This document shows, one piece after another, positions 17,760 through 26,401 of a DNA stretch of 64,000 bases; positions within the stretch are counted from its first letter, which is position 1; each line of letters opens with the position of its first letter. Location: the NCBI GenBank assembly GCA_046724655.1, contig JBKOWY010000018.1, positions 1 to 64,000 of the forward strand, in the 5' to 3' direction. Source of the stretch: JALZAA01 sp046724655 (GTDB lineage: Bacteria > Actinomycetota > Acidimicrobiia > IMCC26256 > JACDBD01). The notes under the pieces are model-generated. The model was not told where the DNA came from and made no database searches. It saw only the letters and a program-made list of their open reading frames with translations. The translations under genes were made by a program, and so were the position numbers.

Positions 17760-17936
17760 CCGAGCGGTTTCGACCGCGAATCCCGCGATGAAGACCGGGA
17801 TGAGCGCGTAGCAGACCGCTTTGCCGACATACCCGCCGACCGTCCCGAGCTCGGCACACAGGTCGAACCTCAGAACTGTTTGCACGGAAACGAGCATCAC
17901 CAGACAGACACTGGCGGCGCAGAGCGATGCGACCAT
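17745..17936 (-). CDS. small two-helix membrane protein
   Basis: 63 residues from the ATG at 17936, chosen because AGGAGG lies 9 bases in front. Two hydrophobic segments (about residues 1-20 and 32-52) flank a short loop with Cys. No known family recognised. It overlaps the 3' end of the methyltransferase gene by 15 bases. Confidence 0.55.
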   Translation of the reverse strand: MVASLCAASVCLVMLVSVQTVLRFDLCAELGTVGGYVGKAVCYALIPVFIAGFAVETARLLAA

Positions 17937-18059
17937 GGTGCGAACCTCCTGCCACTTGACGGTTTCTCCACGGTCCACTGTGCGCCGAAGGGCATGTCGC
18001 GACAGTGCGGTGCATCACGGTCCCCAGGTGACCTGGGTCACCCTGTTGACCTATGTGCG

Positions 18060-18764
18060 TCAAACGGCCCCGTATACCGGCAACCAGGCCCCACGCAGCG
18101 TGGTCGCCTCCTCAGTGATCAGGAAGGCAACCATCGCCGCCGCCACGTCCGGAGCCACCCATCGAGTGAAGTCGGCTGACGGCATGGCGCGACGGTTTGC
18201 CGGGGTGTCCAGCACGGACGGCGCAATCGTGTTGGCGGTGACACCCGTCCCGCAGCACTCGTCCGCGATGACTTCAGCCAGCGTCGCCACGCCCTCCTTC
18301 GCGACGGCATAGGCCGACTGACCGTTGCGCCCTTCCTTCGCGGTTCGGCTCGACACCAACACGAGGCGACCCCAACCTTCCTCGAGCATCTCGGGTAGCA
18401 CGGCCCGACAGCACAGGAATGCCGAGGTCAAGTTGAGGTCGACCACGCGCCTCCACGTCTCCAGTGACTGCTCGTGTACGAGCTCACCGCCGTGCCAACC
18501 ACCGACCAGGTGCACGAGCACCCCGATCGACCCGAGCTCCCGCCTCGCTACCGCCATCGCATGATCGACAGAGTCGGGATCGGTGACGTCGGCCTCTACG
18601 ACCGTGAGGTTCCGGGTCAGGTCGCCAAGAGCTGCTCGGAGTGCTTCCGTCTCTGCCTCGTTCCGGCACGTCACCGTGACTCGGTGACCGTCGTCGAGCA
18701 GCCGGCGCGTCACGGCCGTCCCCAACGCTCCAGTACCCCCGGTAACCACCGCTCCACGGCCCAT
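18060..18764 (-). CDS. SDR-family oxidoreductase
   Basis: 234 residues. TGGTGALG nucleotide-binding motif, the NAG position reads 'HLVGG', catalytic Ser in 'LVSSRTA' and YAVAK as YxxxK. The C-terminus is short and lacks an obvious substrate lid. Substrate unknown. It stands alone, convergent with the small membrane gene region. Confidence 0.85.
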   Translation of the reverse strand: MGRGAVVTGGTGALGTAVTRRLLDDGHRVTVTCRNEAETEALRAALGDLTRNLTVVEADVTDPDSVDHAMAVARRELGSIGVLVHLVGGWHGGELVHEQSLETWRRVVDLNLTSAFLCCRAVLPEMLEEGWGRLVLVSSRTAKEGRNGQSAYAVAKEGVATLAEVIADECCGTGVTANTIAPSVLDTPANRRAMPSADFTRWVAPDVAAAMVAFLITEEATTLRGAWLPVYGAV

Positions 18765-18923
18765 CGTTCCACCTTTCGGTCCTATGACTCGCGCATCGCT
18801 TCCCTGGAGGCCTTCCTACTCGGTTCGGGCCGGCACGAAACCGGCGGCGTGACGAGCTGGCGGCGCTCGTGAGGGGAAGCCCGATCAGGGACCCGGCAAG
18901 CTCGTAGTCATTCGACAAGGTCG

Positions 18924-19255
18924 GTGCTTCGCAGGGTGAAGGGCGATCTCGCCGGAGGCGAGTCCTGCACGGGCAAGCTCACCTTGGAGGGCGTGATGAA
19001 GACCGGCGCGACGTGCCTCGCGCAGGAGCTCGAGGGCACGGTCAAGGGCCGACCGGGCGCGGTGCGCTTTTGGGCCGCGGCGTCGCGGGTGTCGTCCGCG
19101 AGTTCCTCTACGACAAGGACGGCAACATCGTCGGGGCCGACCAGCCGCAAGCCTTTACCACCGACAACGTCCCGCACTTCGCTGACTGCAACAAGCCGCA
19201 GGGCATCACCTTCCTGACCTTCAGCGCCATCGTCGAGCATTTCGGCCGCAAATAG
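18924..19255 (+). pseudogene. small unknown protein, one frameshift
   Basis: The first part (18924 to about 19070) reads 'GGESCTGKLTLEGVMKTGAT'; the second part continues one frame lower as 'GVVREFLYDKDGNIVGADQP' and 'FADCNKPQGITF', ending at 19255. Restoring one G in the GGG near 19070 joins them into about 110 residues. No signal peptide is seen at the start used, so the true start may be upstream. The family is not recognised. The lesion may be a sequencing error. Confidence 0.55.
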
Positions 19256-19260
19256 AAGCG

Positions 19261-19863
19261 TCAGCCGTCGGGCGCCAACCGTGGCGCCCACGACGGGCGC
19301 CGCGCCTCGTGCGTCGCGATCTCCTCCTCGTGCTGCAACGTGCTCCCGATGTCGTCGAGCCCGTGCACGAGCCGGTGCTGCGTGTGATCGTCGAGCTCGA
19401 ACGGCTCGTCGAGGTCGATGGCGGGCACCGCAACGCGACGGTCGACGACGTCGATGACGATCTCGACCGTGGGATCGTCCTCGACCGCCTGCATGATGCG
19501 CGTCACGACGTCCTGCGGCAGCTCGACGGGCACGAGGCCGATCTTGAAGCAGTTGTTGCGGAAGATGTCGGCGAAGCGAGGAGAGATCACGGCGCGGAAG
19601 CCGTAGTCCTCGAGCGCCCACACCGCGTGCTCCCGTGACGAGCCCGTACCGAAGTTGGCGCCCGCGACGAGGATCTGCGCGTCGCGGTACCGGTCCTGGT
19701 TGAGGACGAAGTCCGACCGCTCGCGCCACTCGGCGAAGAGCCCGTCACCGAAGCCGGTGCGCTCGACCCGCTTGAGCCAATCGCTCGGGATGATCTGGTC
19801 GGTGTCGACGTCGCTGCGTGGGAGCGGGACGGCGCGGGCGACGATCTCCTGCACCGCCTGCAT
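19261..19863 (-). CDS. leuD: 3-isopropylmalate dehydratase, small subunit
   Basis: 200 residues. The aconitase swivel domain is clear: 'PLPRSDVDTDQIIPSDWLK', 'ILVAGANFGTGSSREHA', and 'FADIFRNNCFKIGL'. The ATG overlaps the leuC stop by one base (TGATG), so leuC and leuD are translationally coupled. LeuCD isomerises 2- to 3-isopropylmalate through an Fe-S cluster carried by LeuC. Confidence 0.95.
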   Translation of the reverse strand: MQAVQEIVARAVPLPRSDVDTDQIIPSDWLKRVERTGFGDGLFAEWRERSDFVLNQDRYRDAQILVAGANFGTGSSREHAVWALEDYGFRAVISPRFADIFRNNCFKIGLVPVELPQDVVTRIMQAVEDDPTVEIVIDVVDRRVAVPAIDLDEPFELDDHTQHRLVHGLDDIGSTLQHEEEIATHEARRPSWAPRLAPDG

Positions 19864-21266
19864 CAGCCCAGGTCCTCGGGGGTCGTGAAGCGGCCCGCGA
19901 CGGCGGTGGCCGCGGCCACGGCCGGGGAGACGAGGTGCGTCCGGCCGCCCTTGCCCTGACGTCCTTCGAAGTTGCGGTTGGACGTCGAAGCGCACCGCTC
20001 GCCGGGCGACAGCTTGTCGGGGTTCATGGCCAGGCACATCGAGCAGCCCGCTTCGTCGCGCCAGTCGAATCCGGCCTCGACGAACACCCGGTCCAGGCCC
20101 TCGGCTTCGGCCGCCGACTTGACCGCCATGGACCCCGGCACGACCAGCGCCCGCAGCCCGTCGCGCACCCGCCGGCCACGCACGACGTCCGCCGCAGCCC
20201 GCAGGTCTTCGACGCGCGAGTTCGTGCACGACCCGATGAACACCGTGTCGACCTCGATGTCGCGCAAAGGCGTCCCCGCCTTCAGGCCCATGTAGCCGAG
20301 CGCACGACGCGCGGACTCGCGCTGGGCCGCTTCCGCGAACGAGTCGGGGTCGGGGACGACGTCGTCGATCGTCACCGTTTGGCTCGGGTTCGTGCCCCAG
20401 CTGACGGACGGTCGGATCTCGGCCGCGTCGAGGACGACCTCCTTGTCGAAGGTGGCGTCGGCATCGGTCGGGAGCGCGCGCCAGTTGTCGACGGCACGCT
20501 CCCAGTCCTTGCCCGTCGGCGCGAAACGACGGCCCTCGAGGTAGGCGAACGTCGTGTCGTCGGGCGCGACCATGCCCGCGCGCGCTCCCGCCTCGATCGA
20601 CATGTTGCAAACCGTCATCCGCCCCTCCATCGACAGCGAGCGGATGGCCGAGCCCCGGTACTCGATGATCGAACCGATGCCGCCACCGGTCCCGATGCGG
20701 GCGATGATCGACAGGACGATGTCCTTCGGCGTCACGCCGGCCGGGAGCGCGCCGTCGACCGTGACTGCCATCGTGCCCGGCTTCGCCTGCGGGAACGTCT
20801 GCGTCGCCAGCACGTGCTCGACCTCGCTCGTGCCGATCCCGACCGCGAGCGCGCCGAACGCCCCGTGGGTGGATGTGTGGCTGTCGCCGCAGACGATCAT
20901 CAGCCCGGGCTGGGTGAGGCCCTGCTCGGGGCCGATCACGTGCACGATGCCGCGGCCGGGGTCACCCATCCCGTACATCTGGATGCCGAACTGCTCGCAG
21001 TTGCGGGCCAGGACCTCCATCTGCTTGGCCGAGATCGGGTCCTCGACCGGGCGGGCGCGGCTGGTGGTCGGGTTGTTGTGGTCGATCGTCGACACGGTCA
21101 GGTCGGGCCGGCGCACCGTGCGACCGTGCAGGCGCAGCCCGTCGAAGGCCTGCGGGGACGTCACCTCGTGCACGAGATGGAGGTCCACGTAGAGCAGGTC
21201 GGGCTCGCCTTCGGCCCGGTGCACGACGTGCCGCTCCCACACCTTCTCGGACAGCGCCTGACCCAT
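19863..21266 (-). CDS. leuC: 3-isopropylmalate dehydratase, large subunit
   Basis: 467 residues from the ATG at 21266, where the conserved 'LSEKVWERHVV' begins. Aconitase fold with 'IDHNNPTTSR', 'GDSHTSTHGAFGALA', and the Fe-S cysteines in 'FIGSCTNSR' and 'GCSMCLAMNPDKL'. Expressed with leuD. Promoter elements sit directly before the ATG (see 21274-21297). Confidence 0.95.
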   Translation of the reverse strand: MGQALSEKVWERHVVHRAEGEPDLLYVDLHLVHEVTSPQAFDGLRLHGRTVRRPDLTVSTIDHNNPTTSRARPVEDPISAKQMEVLARNCEQFGIQMYGMGDPGRGIVHVIGPEQGLTQPGLMIVCGDSHTSTHGAFGALAVGIGTSEVEHVLATQTFPQAKPGTMAVTVDGALPAGVTPKDIVLSIIARIGTGGGIGSIIEYRGSAIRSLSMEGRMTVCNMSIEAGARAGMVAPDDTTFAYLEGRRFAPTGKDWERAVDNWRALPTDADATFDKEVVLDAAEIRPSVSWGTNPSQTVTIDDVVPDPDSFAEAAQRESARRALGYMGLKAGTPLRDIEVDTVFIGSCTNSRVEDLRAAADVVRGRRVRDGLRALVVPGSMAVKSAAEAEGLDRVFVEAGFDWRDEAGCSMCLAMNPDKLSPGERCASTSNRNFEGRQGKGGRTHLVSPAVAAATAVAGRFTTPEDLG

Positions 21267-21273
21267 CTCGAAC

Positions 21274-21279
21274 AGCGTA
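21274..21279 (-). promoter_or_regulatory. -10 element of leuC, leaderless
   Basis: TACGCT on the minus strand ends 7 bases before the leuC ATG and abuts the palindrome at 21280-21297. The same hexamer is the -10 of the leuB leader. Confidence 0.45.
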
Positions 21280-21297
21280 TTGGCCGACGTCGGCCAA
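21280..21297. promoter_or_regulatory. perfect 18-bp palindrome, candidate leuCD operator
   Basis: TTGGCCGACGTCGGCCAA is its own complement and lies immediately upstream of the leuC -10, inside the -35/-10 spacer. A repressor bound here would block leuCD transcription. The cognate protein is not known: leuCD is repressed by the IclR-type LtbR in corynebacteria, but the divergent gene here is a winged-helix regulator of OmpR type. Confidence 0.6.
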
Positions 21298-21304
21298 CAA
21301 ACAC

Positions 21305-21349
21305 CGTTCACCACGGCGAAACAGTCGCGAAACACAGCCCCCTTACGGT
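21305..21349 (+). promoter_or_regulatory. GlnR-like box and -10 of the winged-helix/antiporter operon
   Basis: TTCAC-N6-GAAAC-N6-GAAAC (21307-21333) fits the gTnAC-N6-GaAAC repeat bound by actinobacterial GlnR. TACGGT (-10, 21344-21349) ends 6 bases before the ATG at 21356. The region aligns without gaps to the amt upstream region (47316-47358). Confidence 0.6.
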
Positions 21350-21355
21350 CCCCGC

Positions 21356-21859
21356 ATGGACGTTGTCCTGGTCCGGTGGCCCGAGGAGGACGCCCGGCTC
21401 CGGGAGCTCCGAGCGACCGGTGCGCCGCGGTTGTTGCTCCTGAACGGTGAATCGGCGCCACCCGAGCGGGCGGACTGCCTCGAGGATTGGATCCGGCTGC
21501 CCGCCGACGACCGCGACGTGCGAGCCCGGGTCGCGATCTTGTCGTCACGCGCCGAGACCGACCATCCTGCGCCGCGGGTCGACGACGACGGGTTGCTGCG
21601 TCACCGACAGCGCTGGGTCGCGTTGTCACCGGTGGAAGCGGCGCTCGCGGTCACGCTGGTCGATCGCTTCGGCGCCGTCGTGGGCCGAGACACGTTGGCC
21701 CGACGGGCATGGCCGGACGGCGTCCCGACCCGCAACGCCCTCGACGTGCACGTGCTGCGCCTGCGACGCCGCATTGCGCCGCTCGGGCTCGAGATCCGCA
21801 CCGTCCGCTCCCGCGGGTATCTGATGCAGGCGGCGCAGCCGACGGCCGACGTCCGGTAA
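21356..21859 (+). CDS. OmpR/PhoB-type winged-helix regulator with a degenerate receiver
   Basis: 167 residues. A C-terminal winged helix (about residues 88-160) has 'RDTLARRAWPDG', 'NALDVHVLRLRRRI' and 'IRTVRSRGYLM'. The N-terminal part (about 70 residues) is too short for a full receiver and lacks the phospho-acceptor Asp context, as in atypical regulators such as GlnR. It is divergent from leuCD and 12 bases ahead of the antiporter fusion, so it may control either. A GlnR-like box lies in its own promoter. Confidence 0.75.
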   Translation: MDVVLVRWPEEDARLRELRATGAPRLLLLNGESAPPERADCLEDWIRLPADDRDVRARVAILSSRAETDHPAPRVDDDGLLRHRQRWVALSPVEAALAVTLVDRFGAVVGRDTLARRAWPDGVPTRNALDVHVLRLRRRIAPLGLEIRTVRSRGYLMQAAQPTADVR

Positions 21860-21871
21860 CCGACGCGCCCC

Positions 21872-24577
21872 ATGTCGGTCACGAGCGTTCTCCTCGACAT
21901 CCTGATCGTCCTCGTCGCGGCCAAGGTGGCGGCGGAGGTGGCCGAGCGCGTCGGCTTCCCGCCCGTCGTCGCCGAGATCCTCGCCGGCGTGGCGATCGGT
22001 CCGTCGGCGCTCGACCTCGTCGGCACTGAGCAGACGTTGCGCGTCCTCGGCGAGATCGGCGTCATCCTCTTGCTGCTGCAAGTCGGCATGGAGATGGACC
22101 TGGCCGAACTCGGAGCGGTCGGGCGCGCGTCGGTGATGGTCGCGGTGGTGGGCGTCGCCGTGCCGATGGCGGCCGGGTTCGGCGTGTCCGAGATATTCGG
22201 CTACGACGCGAAGACGGCGCTGTTTCTCGGTGCCGCGCTCGCCGCCACGAGCGTGGGGATCACGGCGCGAGTGTTCAGCGACTTGCGCGCGCTCGCCAGT
22301 GTCGAGGCGAGGACCGTGCTCGGCGCGGCGGTCGCCGACGACGTCCTCGGCCTCGTGATCCTCACGGTCGTCGTACGGATCGTGTCCGAGGGCAGCGTGT
22401 CGCTGCTGAGCGTGCTCGGCATCGTCGCGATCGCCGCTGCCTTCCTCGTCGCTACCACTGCCGTGGGCGCCCGCGCTGCGCCGCCGCTGTTCCAGTTCCT
22501 GCACCGGTACGCGCGCTCCACGGGGACCGTGGTCGCGCTCGCACTTGCATTCACGCTCGCGTTCGCCGAGCTTGCCGATGCTGCGCAGCTGGCGCCCATC
22601 GTCGGCGCATTCGTGGCCGGGCTCTCGCTGTCACGCAGTGCGGTCTCTGACCGCATCACCCGCGAGCTCGCGCCCGTCGGTCACCTCTTCATCCCGGTGT
22701 TCTTCCTCCAGATCGGTATCGACGCCAAGGTCGAGGCCTTCTTCGACCCGACGGTCCTGGGTATCGGCGCCGCCCTGCTCGCGGTCGCGGTCGCCGGAAA
22801 GCTCGTCGCCGCCATCGGCGCCGCCGGGTCGCCGGGCGACAAGCGCCTCATCGGCTTGGGCATGCTCCCGCGGGGCGAGGTGGGGCTGATCTTCGCGACG
22901 ATCGGGCTGCGCGAGGCGATCCTCGACCAAGACCAGTACGCCGCTCTGCTGCTGGTCGTGCTGGCCACCACGCTGCTCGCGCCGCCACTGCTGCGCTGGC
23001 GGCTCGAGCAACTGCGGGCCGGACGGGCGGCGCGGCGGCATCCGAGCGCGGCGCCGCCCCACGGGCGCTGGCTGGTGACGCATGACGGTGTCGTCGATGT
23101 CGCCGGCGCGCCGCCCGAGGGTCTTGCCTTGTCGCTCGCGCTCGAAGCGGCGCAGGCGATCAGCCGGGGCGGTGTTCGTCCCGGCCAGGCGCTTCTCGAT
23201 TACCTCGGCGATCTCGGTGACACTCCAATGCGGTGGGAACGTGATGCATCACGCCGGCTGTTCGAGATCCTCCGCACGGGTGACGCGCGGACGTGGCGGT
23301 TCCTGGAGACGACGGGGGTGCTCGAGCGCGCCCTACCCGAACTTGCGGAAGCCGTGCGCCGTCGCCGAGCCGATCCGTTCGTCGTGGACCCGTCGCATGT
23401 GCTGCGGTTCTCGCTCGTCGAGGCGATCCGGGAGCTCGTCGAGACCGATGAGCGCGCTGCCGCCGAGTACGCGCGTCTCGAGCATCCCGAGTGGTTGCTG
23501 CTCGCGGCCTTGATTCTCGACACCGCCGGCGAGGACGCGTCCCCCGTTGATCTCGCTCGTCGGCTGGCGCGGCGCCTCGACCTGGGCGCGACGGCCGAGC
23601 AGGAGATCGCGCTCCTCGTCGGCGACTCGAGCCTGTTACGGGCTGCCGCCCAACGCGTGGACGGCTTCGACGAGGAGCGCGTGTTCGCACTCGCCACCCA
23701 CATCGACCGTCCCGAGCGCGCCCGCGCCCTGTATGTCCTCACGCTCGCCCTTGGTGGCCTCGAGCCGTGGGACCGCACCCGTCTCGACGAGCTGCACGAT
23801 GTCGTGCTGGCCGTGCTCGAGCAGCCCGATCTCACGGGGCTCGACGCCCGCAATCTCGTCGAACGGCGGCGCGCCGAAGCGTTGCGCATGGCCGACAGCA
23901 ATCGCGCCGTAGCGGAACGCATCGCGGCCGCCCCGCGCACGTACCTGTTGGCTCAGGAAGCTCCCGACGTCGCGCGGCAGGCCGCGCTCCTCGAGCCGCT
24001 CTTGCTGCGCAATAGCGCGCGCGTCGCGGTTGCGCCGCTCGACCAAGGACATTGGAGGATCGAGGTCGCGTCCCGTGATCGACCGGCGCTGCTTGCGACC
24101 GTGTCCGGAGCCCTCGCCGAGTCAGGGCTCAGTGTCGAGAGCGCGGTCGTGGCCACTTGGGACGACGGCGCCGCGCTGGAGTCGTTTCGCGTCGTGCCCA
24201 CCGCCGGGCCACTACCTGACGCCGACGCGCTAACCGCGGCGATCACGGAGGCATTCAGCCGGGCCCTCGAGGCTCCGCCCATTCCCGATGCCCAGGTCAC
24301 CTTCGACGACGATGGCTCGCCCTGGTACACGCTGGGCGAGGTGCGCGCGGCGGACCGCCCCGGCCTGCTGCACGCGATGACGGTCGGGTTCGCAAGCGCG
24401 AACGTCGACGTGCACTCGGCGCGGGTGGAGACCGTCGAAGGCGTCGCCGTCGACCGCTTCGAGCTCACCGACCGCAACGGCCGAAAGCTCACCGAGGCCG
24501 CGAAGCAAGCTGTGCTGAGCGCGGTCACCGGTGGAGTCCGCTCCGGCCGCCGCGGCCGGCTGCTGCGCCGCCGCTGA
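21872..24577 (+). CDS. cation/proton antiporter fused to a GlnD-like degenerate HD and two ACT domains
   Basis: 901 residues. About 1-380: a CPA2-type Na+(K+)/H+ exchanger with about 12 membrane segments ('VVAEILAGVAIGPSALDLV', 'LPRGEVGLIFATIGL'). About 395-520: helical linker resembling that of the PII uridylyltransferase GlnD ('LETTGVLERALPELAEAVR'). About 538-700: an HD-like helical domain; where GlnD has 'ALLHDIGKG' this reads 'ALILDTAGE', so the metal His is lost. About 727-800 and 818-890: two ACT domains ('SRDRPALLATVSGALAESG', 'ADRPGLLHAMTVGFA'). The nucleotidyltransferase domain is absent. I infer ion transport gated by an amino-acid or glutamine signal. It follows the winged-helix gene by 12 bases. 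Confidence 0.82.
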   Translation: MSVTSVLLDILIVLVAAKVAAEVAERVGFPPVVAEILAGVAIGPSALDLVGTEQTLRVLGEIGVILLLLQVGMEMDLAELGAVGRASVMVAVVGVAVPMAAGFGVSEIFGYDAKTALFLGAALAATSVGITARVFSDLRALASVEARTVLGAAVADDVLGLVILTVVVRIVSEGSVSLLSVLGIVAIAAAFLVATTAVGARAAPPLFQFLHRYARSTGTVVALALAFTLAFAELADAAQLAPIVGAFVAGLSLSRSAVSDRITRELAPVGHLFIPVFFLQIGIDAKVEAFFDPTVLGIGAALLAVAVAGKLVAAIGAAGSPGDKRLIGLGMLPRGEVGLIFATIGLREAILDQDQYAALLLVVLATTLLAPPLLRWRLEQLRAGRAARRHPSAAPPHGRWLVTHDGVVDVAGAPPEGLALSLALEAAQAISRGGVRPGQALLDYLGDLGDTPMRWERDASRRLFEILRTGDARTWRFLETTGVLERALPELAEAVRRRRADPFVVDPSHVLRFSLVEAIRELVETDERAAAEYARLEHPEWLLLAALILDTAGEDASPVDLARRLARRLDLGATAEQEIALLVGDSSLLRAAAQRVDGFDEERVFALATHIDRPERARALYVLTLALGGLEPWDRTRLDELHDVVLAVLEQPDLTGLDARNLVERRRAEALRMADSNRAVAERIAAAPRTYLLAQEAPDVARQAALLEPLLLRNSARVAVAPLDQGHWRIEVASRDRPALLATVSGALAESGLSVESAVVATWDDGAALESFRVVPTAGPLPDADALTAAITEAFSRALEAPPIPDAQVTFDDDGSPWYTLGEVRAADRPGLLHAMTVGFASANVDVHSARVETVEGVAVDRFELTDRNGRKLTEAAKQAVLSAVTGGVRSGRRGRLLRRR

Positions 24578-24607
24578 TGGACCCGGGCGCGCGACGCTGG
24601 TCGCCGC

Positions 24608-26401
24608 ATGCGGTTGGGCGTCGACACCGGCGGAACGTTCACCGACCTGGTCGCTGACGACGGGCGGGTCGTCAAGGTCCCCTCCACGCCGGACGACCCG
24701 ACGCAGGCGCTGCGGGCCGCCCTTGACGGTGCCGGCGCCGGGCGCGACGCCGAGCTGCTCGCGCACGGCACCACCGTCGCCACGAACGCCCTGCTCCAAG
24801 GGAGCGGAGCGCGTGTTGCGCTCGTGACCACGAAGGGATTCGCGGACGTCATCGAGATCGCCCGCCAGGCTCGGCCGTCGCTGTACGACCCGATGGCCGA
24901 CCGGCCGCCACCGCTCGTTCCCCGTGACCTGCGCCTCGAGGTCGAGGGACGGCTGGACGGACGAGGTCGCGTGATCGAGCGGTTCGACGCGTCGCGTATG
25001 CCCGAGCTGCCGGCGGACGTCGACGCGGTGGCGGTGTGTTTACTGCACGCCGACCTCGACGCCGGCCACGAGCAGCAGGTCGCCAAGGAGGTCGTCGCGC
25101 GCGGCCTCGACGTGACGTGCTCGCACGAGGTGTCCCCCGAGTTCCGGGAGTACGAGCGGATCGTGACGACGGTCGCGAACGCGCTTCTGCGCCCGGTGTG
25201 CCGCGACTACCTCCGCGGCATCGACGGCATTGCCCGCGAGGTGCTGGTGATGACATCGGCGGGCGGGCTCGTGCCGGTTGCCGAGGCTGCGGAACGTCCC
25301 GCCGCGCTACTGCTCTCGGGGCCTGCCGGTGGCGTCCGCGCCGCCGCCGCGATCGCGGCGGCGTGCGGGTATCCCGACGCGGTGTCGTTCGACATGGGTG
25401 GGACGAGCACCGACGTGTGTCTCGTGCGCGGCGGCGTGCCCGAGCCCGCGCCGGCGAGGACGGTCGCCGGGTACCCGATCCGGCTCCCGGCCCTCGACAT
25501 CCACACGATCGGCGCCGGCGGCGGATCGGTGGCGCGCCTCGACGCCGGCGGCGCGCTCGTGGTCGGTCCCGAGAGCGCCGGCGCGGTGCCGGGACCGGCG
25601 TGTTACGGGCGCGGCGGCGAACAGGCGACGGTGACCGACGCGGACCTCGTGCTCGGCCGCATCCCGGCCGGCGCCACCTTCGCGGGACTGGGCCGCCTCG
25701 ACGAGCAGGCCGCGCAGCGTGCGCTCGAACGTGCGCGGGTCGAGGCGGACGGTGTCGCCACCGTCGTCGACGCCGCAATGGAACGTGCCGTGCGCGTCGT
25801 GACCGTCGAGCGCGGTGTCGACGCGCGCGACCTCGCCTTGGTGGCGTTCGGCGGCGCCGGTCCGCTTCACGCCTGCGCGATCGCCGGCGCGCTCGGCATG
25901 CGCGCCGTCATCATCCCGCCGCGCGCCGGTGTGCTCTCGGCCGTGGGCCTCGTGTGCTCGCCCCGGGAGCGCGAGCTCGTGCGGTCGTGGCCGGAGCCAC
26001 TGGAGCACGGCGGCATCGATCGCTCGCTCGACGCGCTGGCCGAGGAGGCGGCCGCGCTCGTGCTGCACGGCGATGACCCGGGTGACGTGGAAGTGGAACG
26101 CCTGGTGGACTGCCGGTACGCGGGGCAGAGCCACGAGCTCACGGTGACGGGCCCGGCTGCGTTTCCCGTCGAACACGAACGCCGCAACGGCTTCGCCCGG
26201 CCCGGCGCGCCGGTCGAGATCGTTGCGCTGCGCGTGCGGGCGCGACGGCCGGCGCCACTCACGCCGGACGAGCTGCCGCCGATCGAGCGGCCGTCCCTGC
26301 GCGGGCCCGAGGTCGTGGCCGAGCCCGACTGCACGGTCTGGCTACCCGACGGCTGGCGCGCCGACCCGGGTCCACTCGGCGCGTGGGTGCTTCGGCAATG
26401 A
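24608..26401 (+). CDS. hyuA: hydantoinase/oxoprolinase family protein, subunit A
   Basis: 597 residues. The N-terminus 'RLGVDTGGTFTDLV' and 'HGTTVATNALLQG' are the ATP-binding (ASKHA) signature of HyuA/OplA proteins; 'FDMGGTSTDVCLV' is the second phosphate loop. The family opens hydantoins or 5-oxoproline with ATP, or carboxylates acetone-like ketones, always together with a B subunit. It starts 30 bases after the antiporter gene and overlaps hyuB by 4 bases. Confidence 0.9.
   Translation: MRLGVDTGGTFTDLVADDGRVVKVPSTPDDPTQALRAALDGAGAGRDAELLAHGTTVATNALLQGSGARVALVTTKGFADVIEIARQARPSLYDPMADRPPPLVPRDLRLEVEGRLDGRGRVIERFDASRMPELPADVDAVAVCLLHADLDAGHEQQVAKEVVARGLDVTCSHEVSPEFREYERIVTTVANALLRPVCRDYLRGIDGIAREVLVMTSAGGLVPVAEAAERPAALLLSGPAGGVRAAAAIAAACGYPDAVSFDMGGTSTDVCLVRGGVPEPAPARTVAGYPIRLPALDIHTIGAGGGSVARLDAGGALVVGPESAGAVPGPACYGRGGEQATVTDADLVLGRIPAGATFAGLGRLDEQAAQRALERARVEADGVATVVDAAMERAVRVVTVERGVDARDLALVAFGGAGPLHACAIAGALGMRAVIIPPRAGVLSAVGLVCSPRERELVRSWPEPLEHGGIDRSLDALAEEAAALVLHGDDPGDVEVERLVDCRYAGQSHELTVTGPAAFPVEHERRNGFARPGAPVEIVALRVRARRPAPLTPDELPPIERPSLRGPEVVAEPDCTVWLPDGWRADPGPLGAWVLRQ

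Noticed and set aside
19261..20610. A longer version of leuD starting at 20610
   Set aside because: The extra 249 residues are an out-of-frame reading of leuC; leuD begins at the ATG overlapping the leuC stop.
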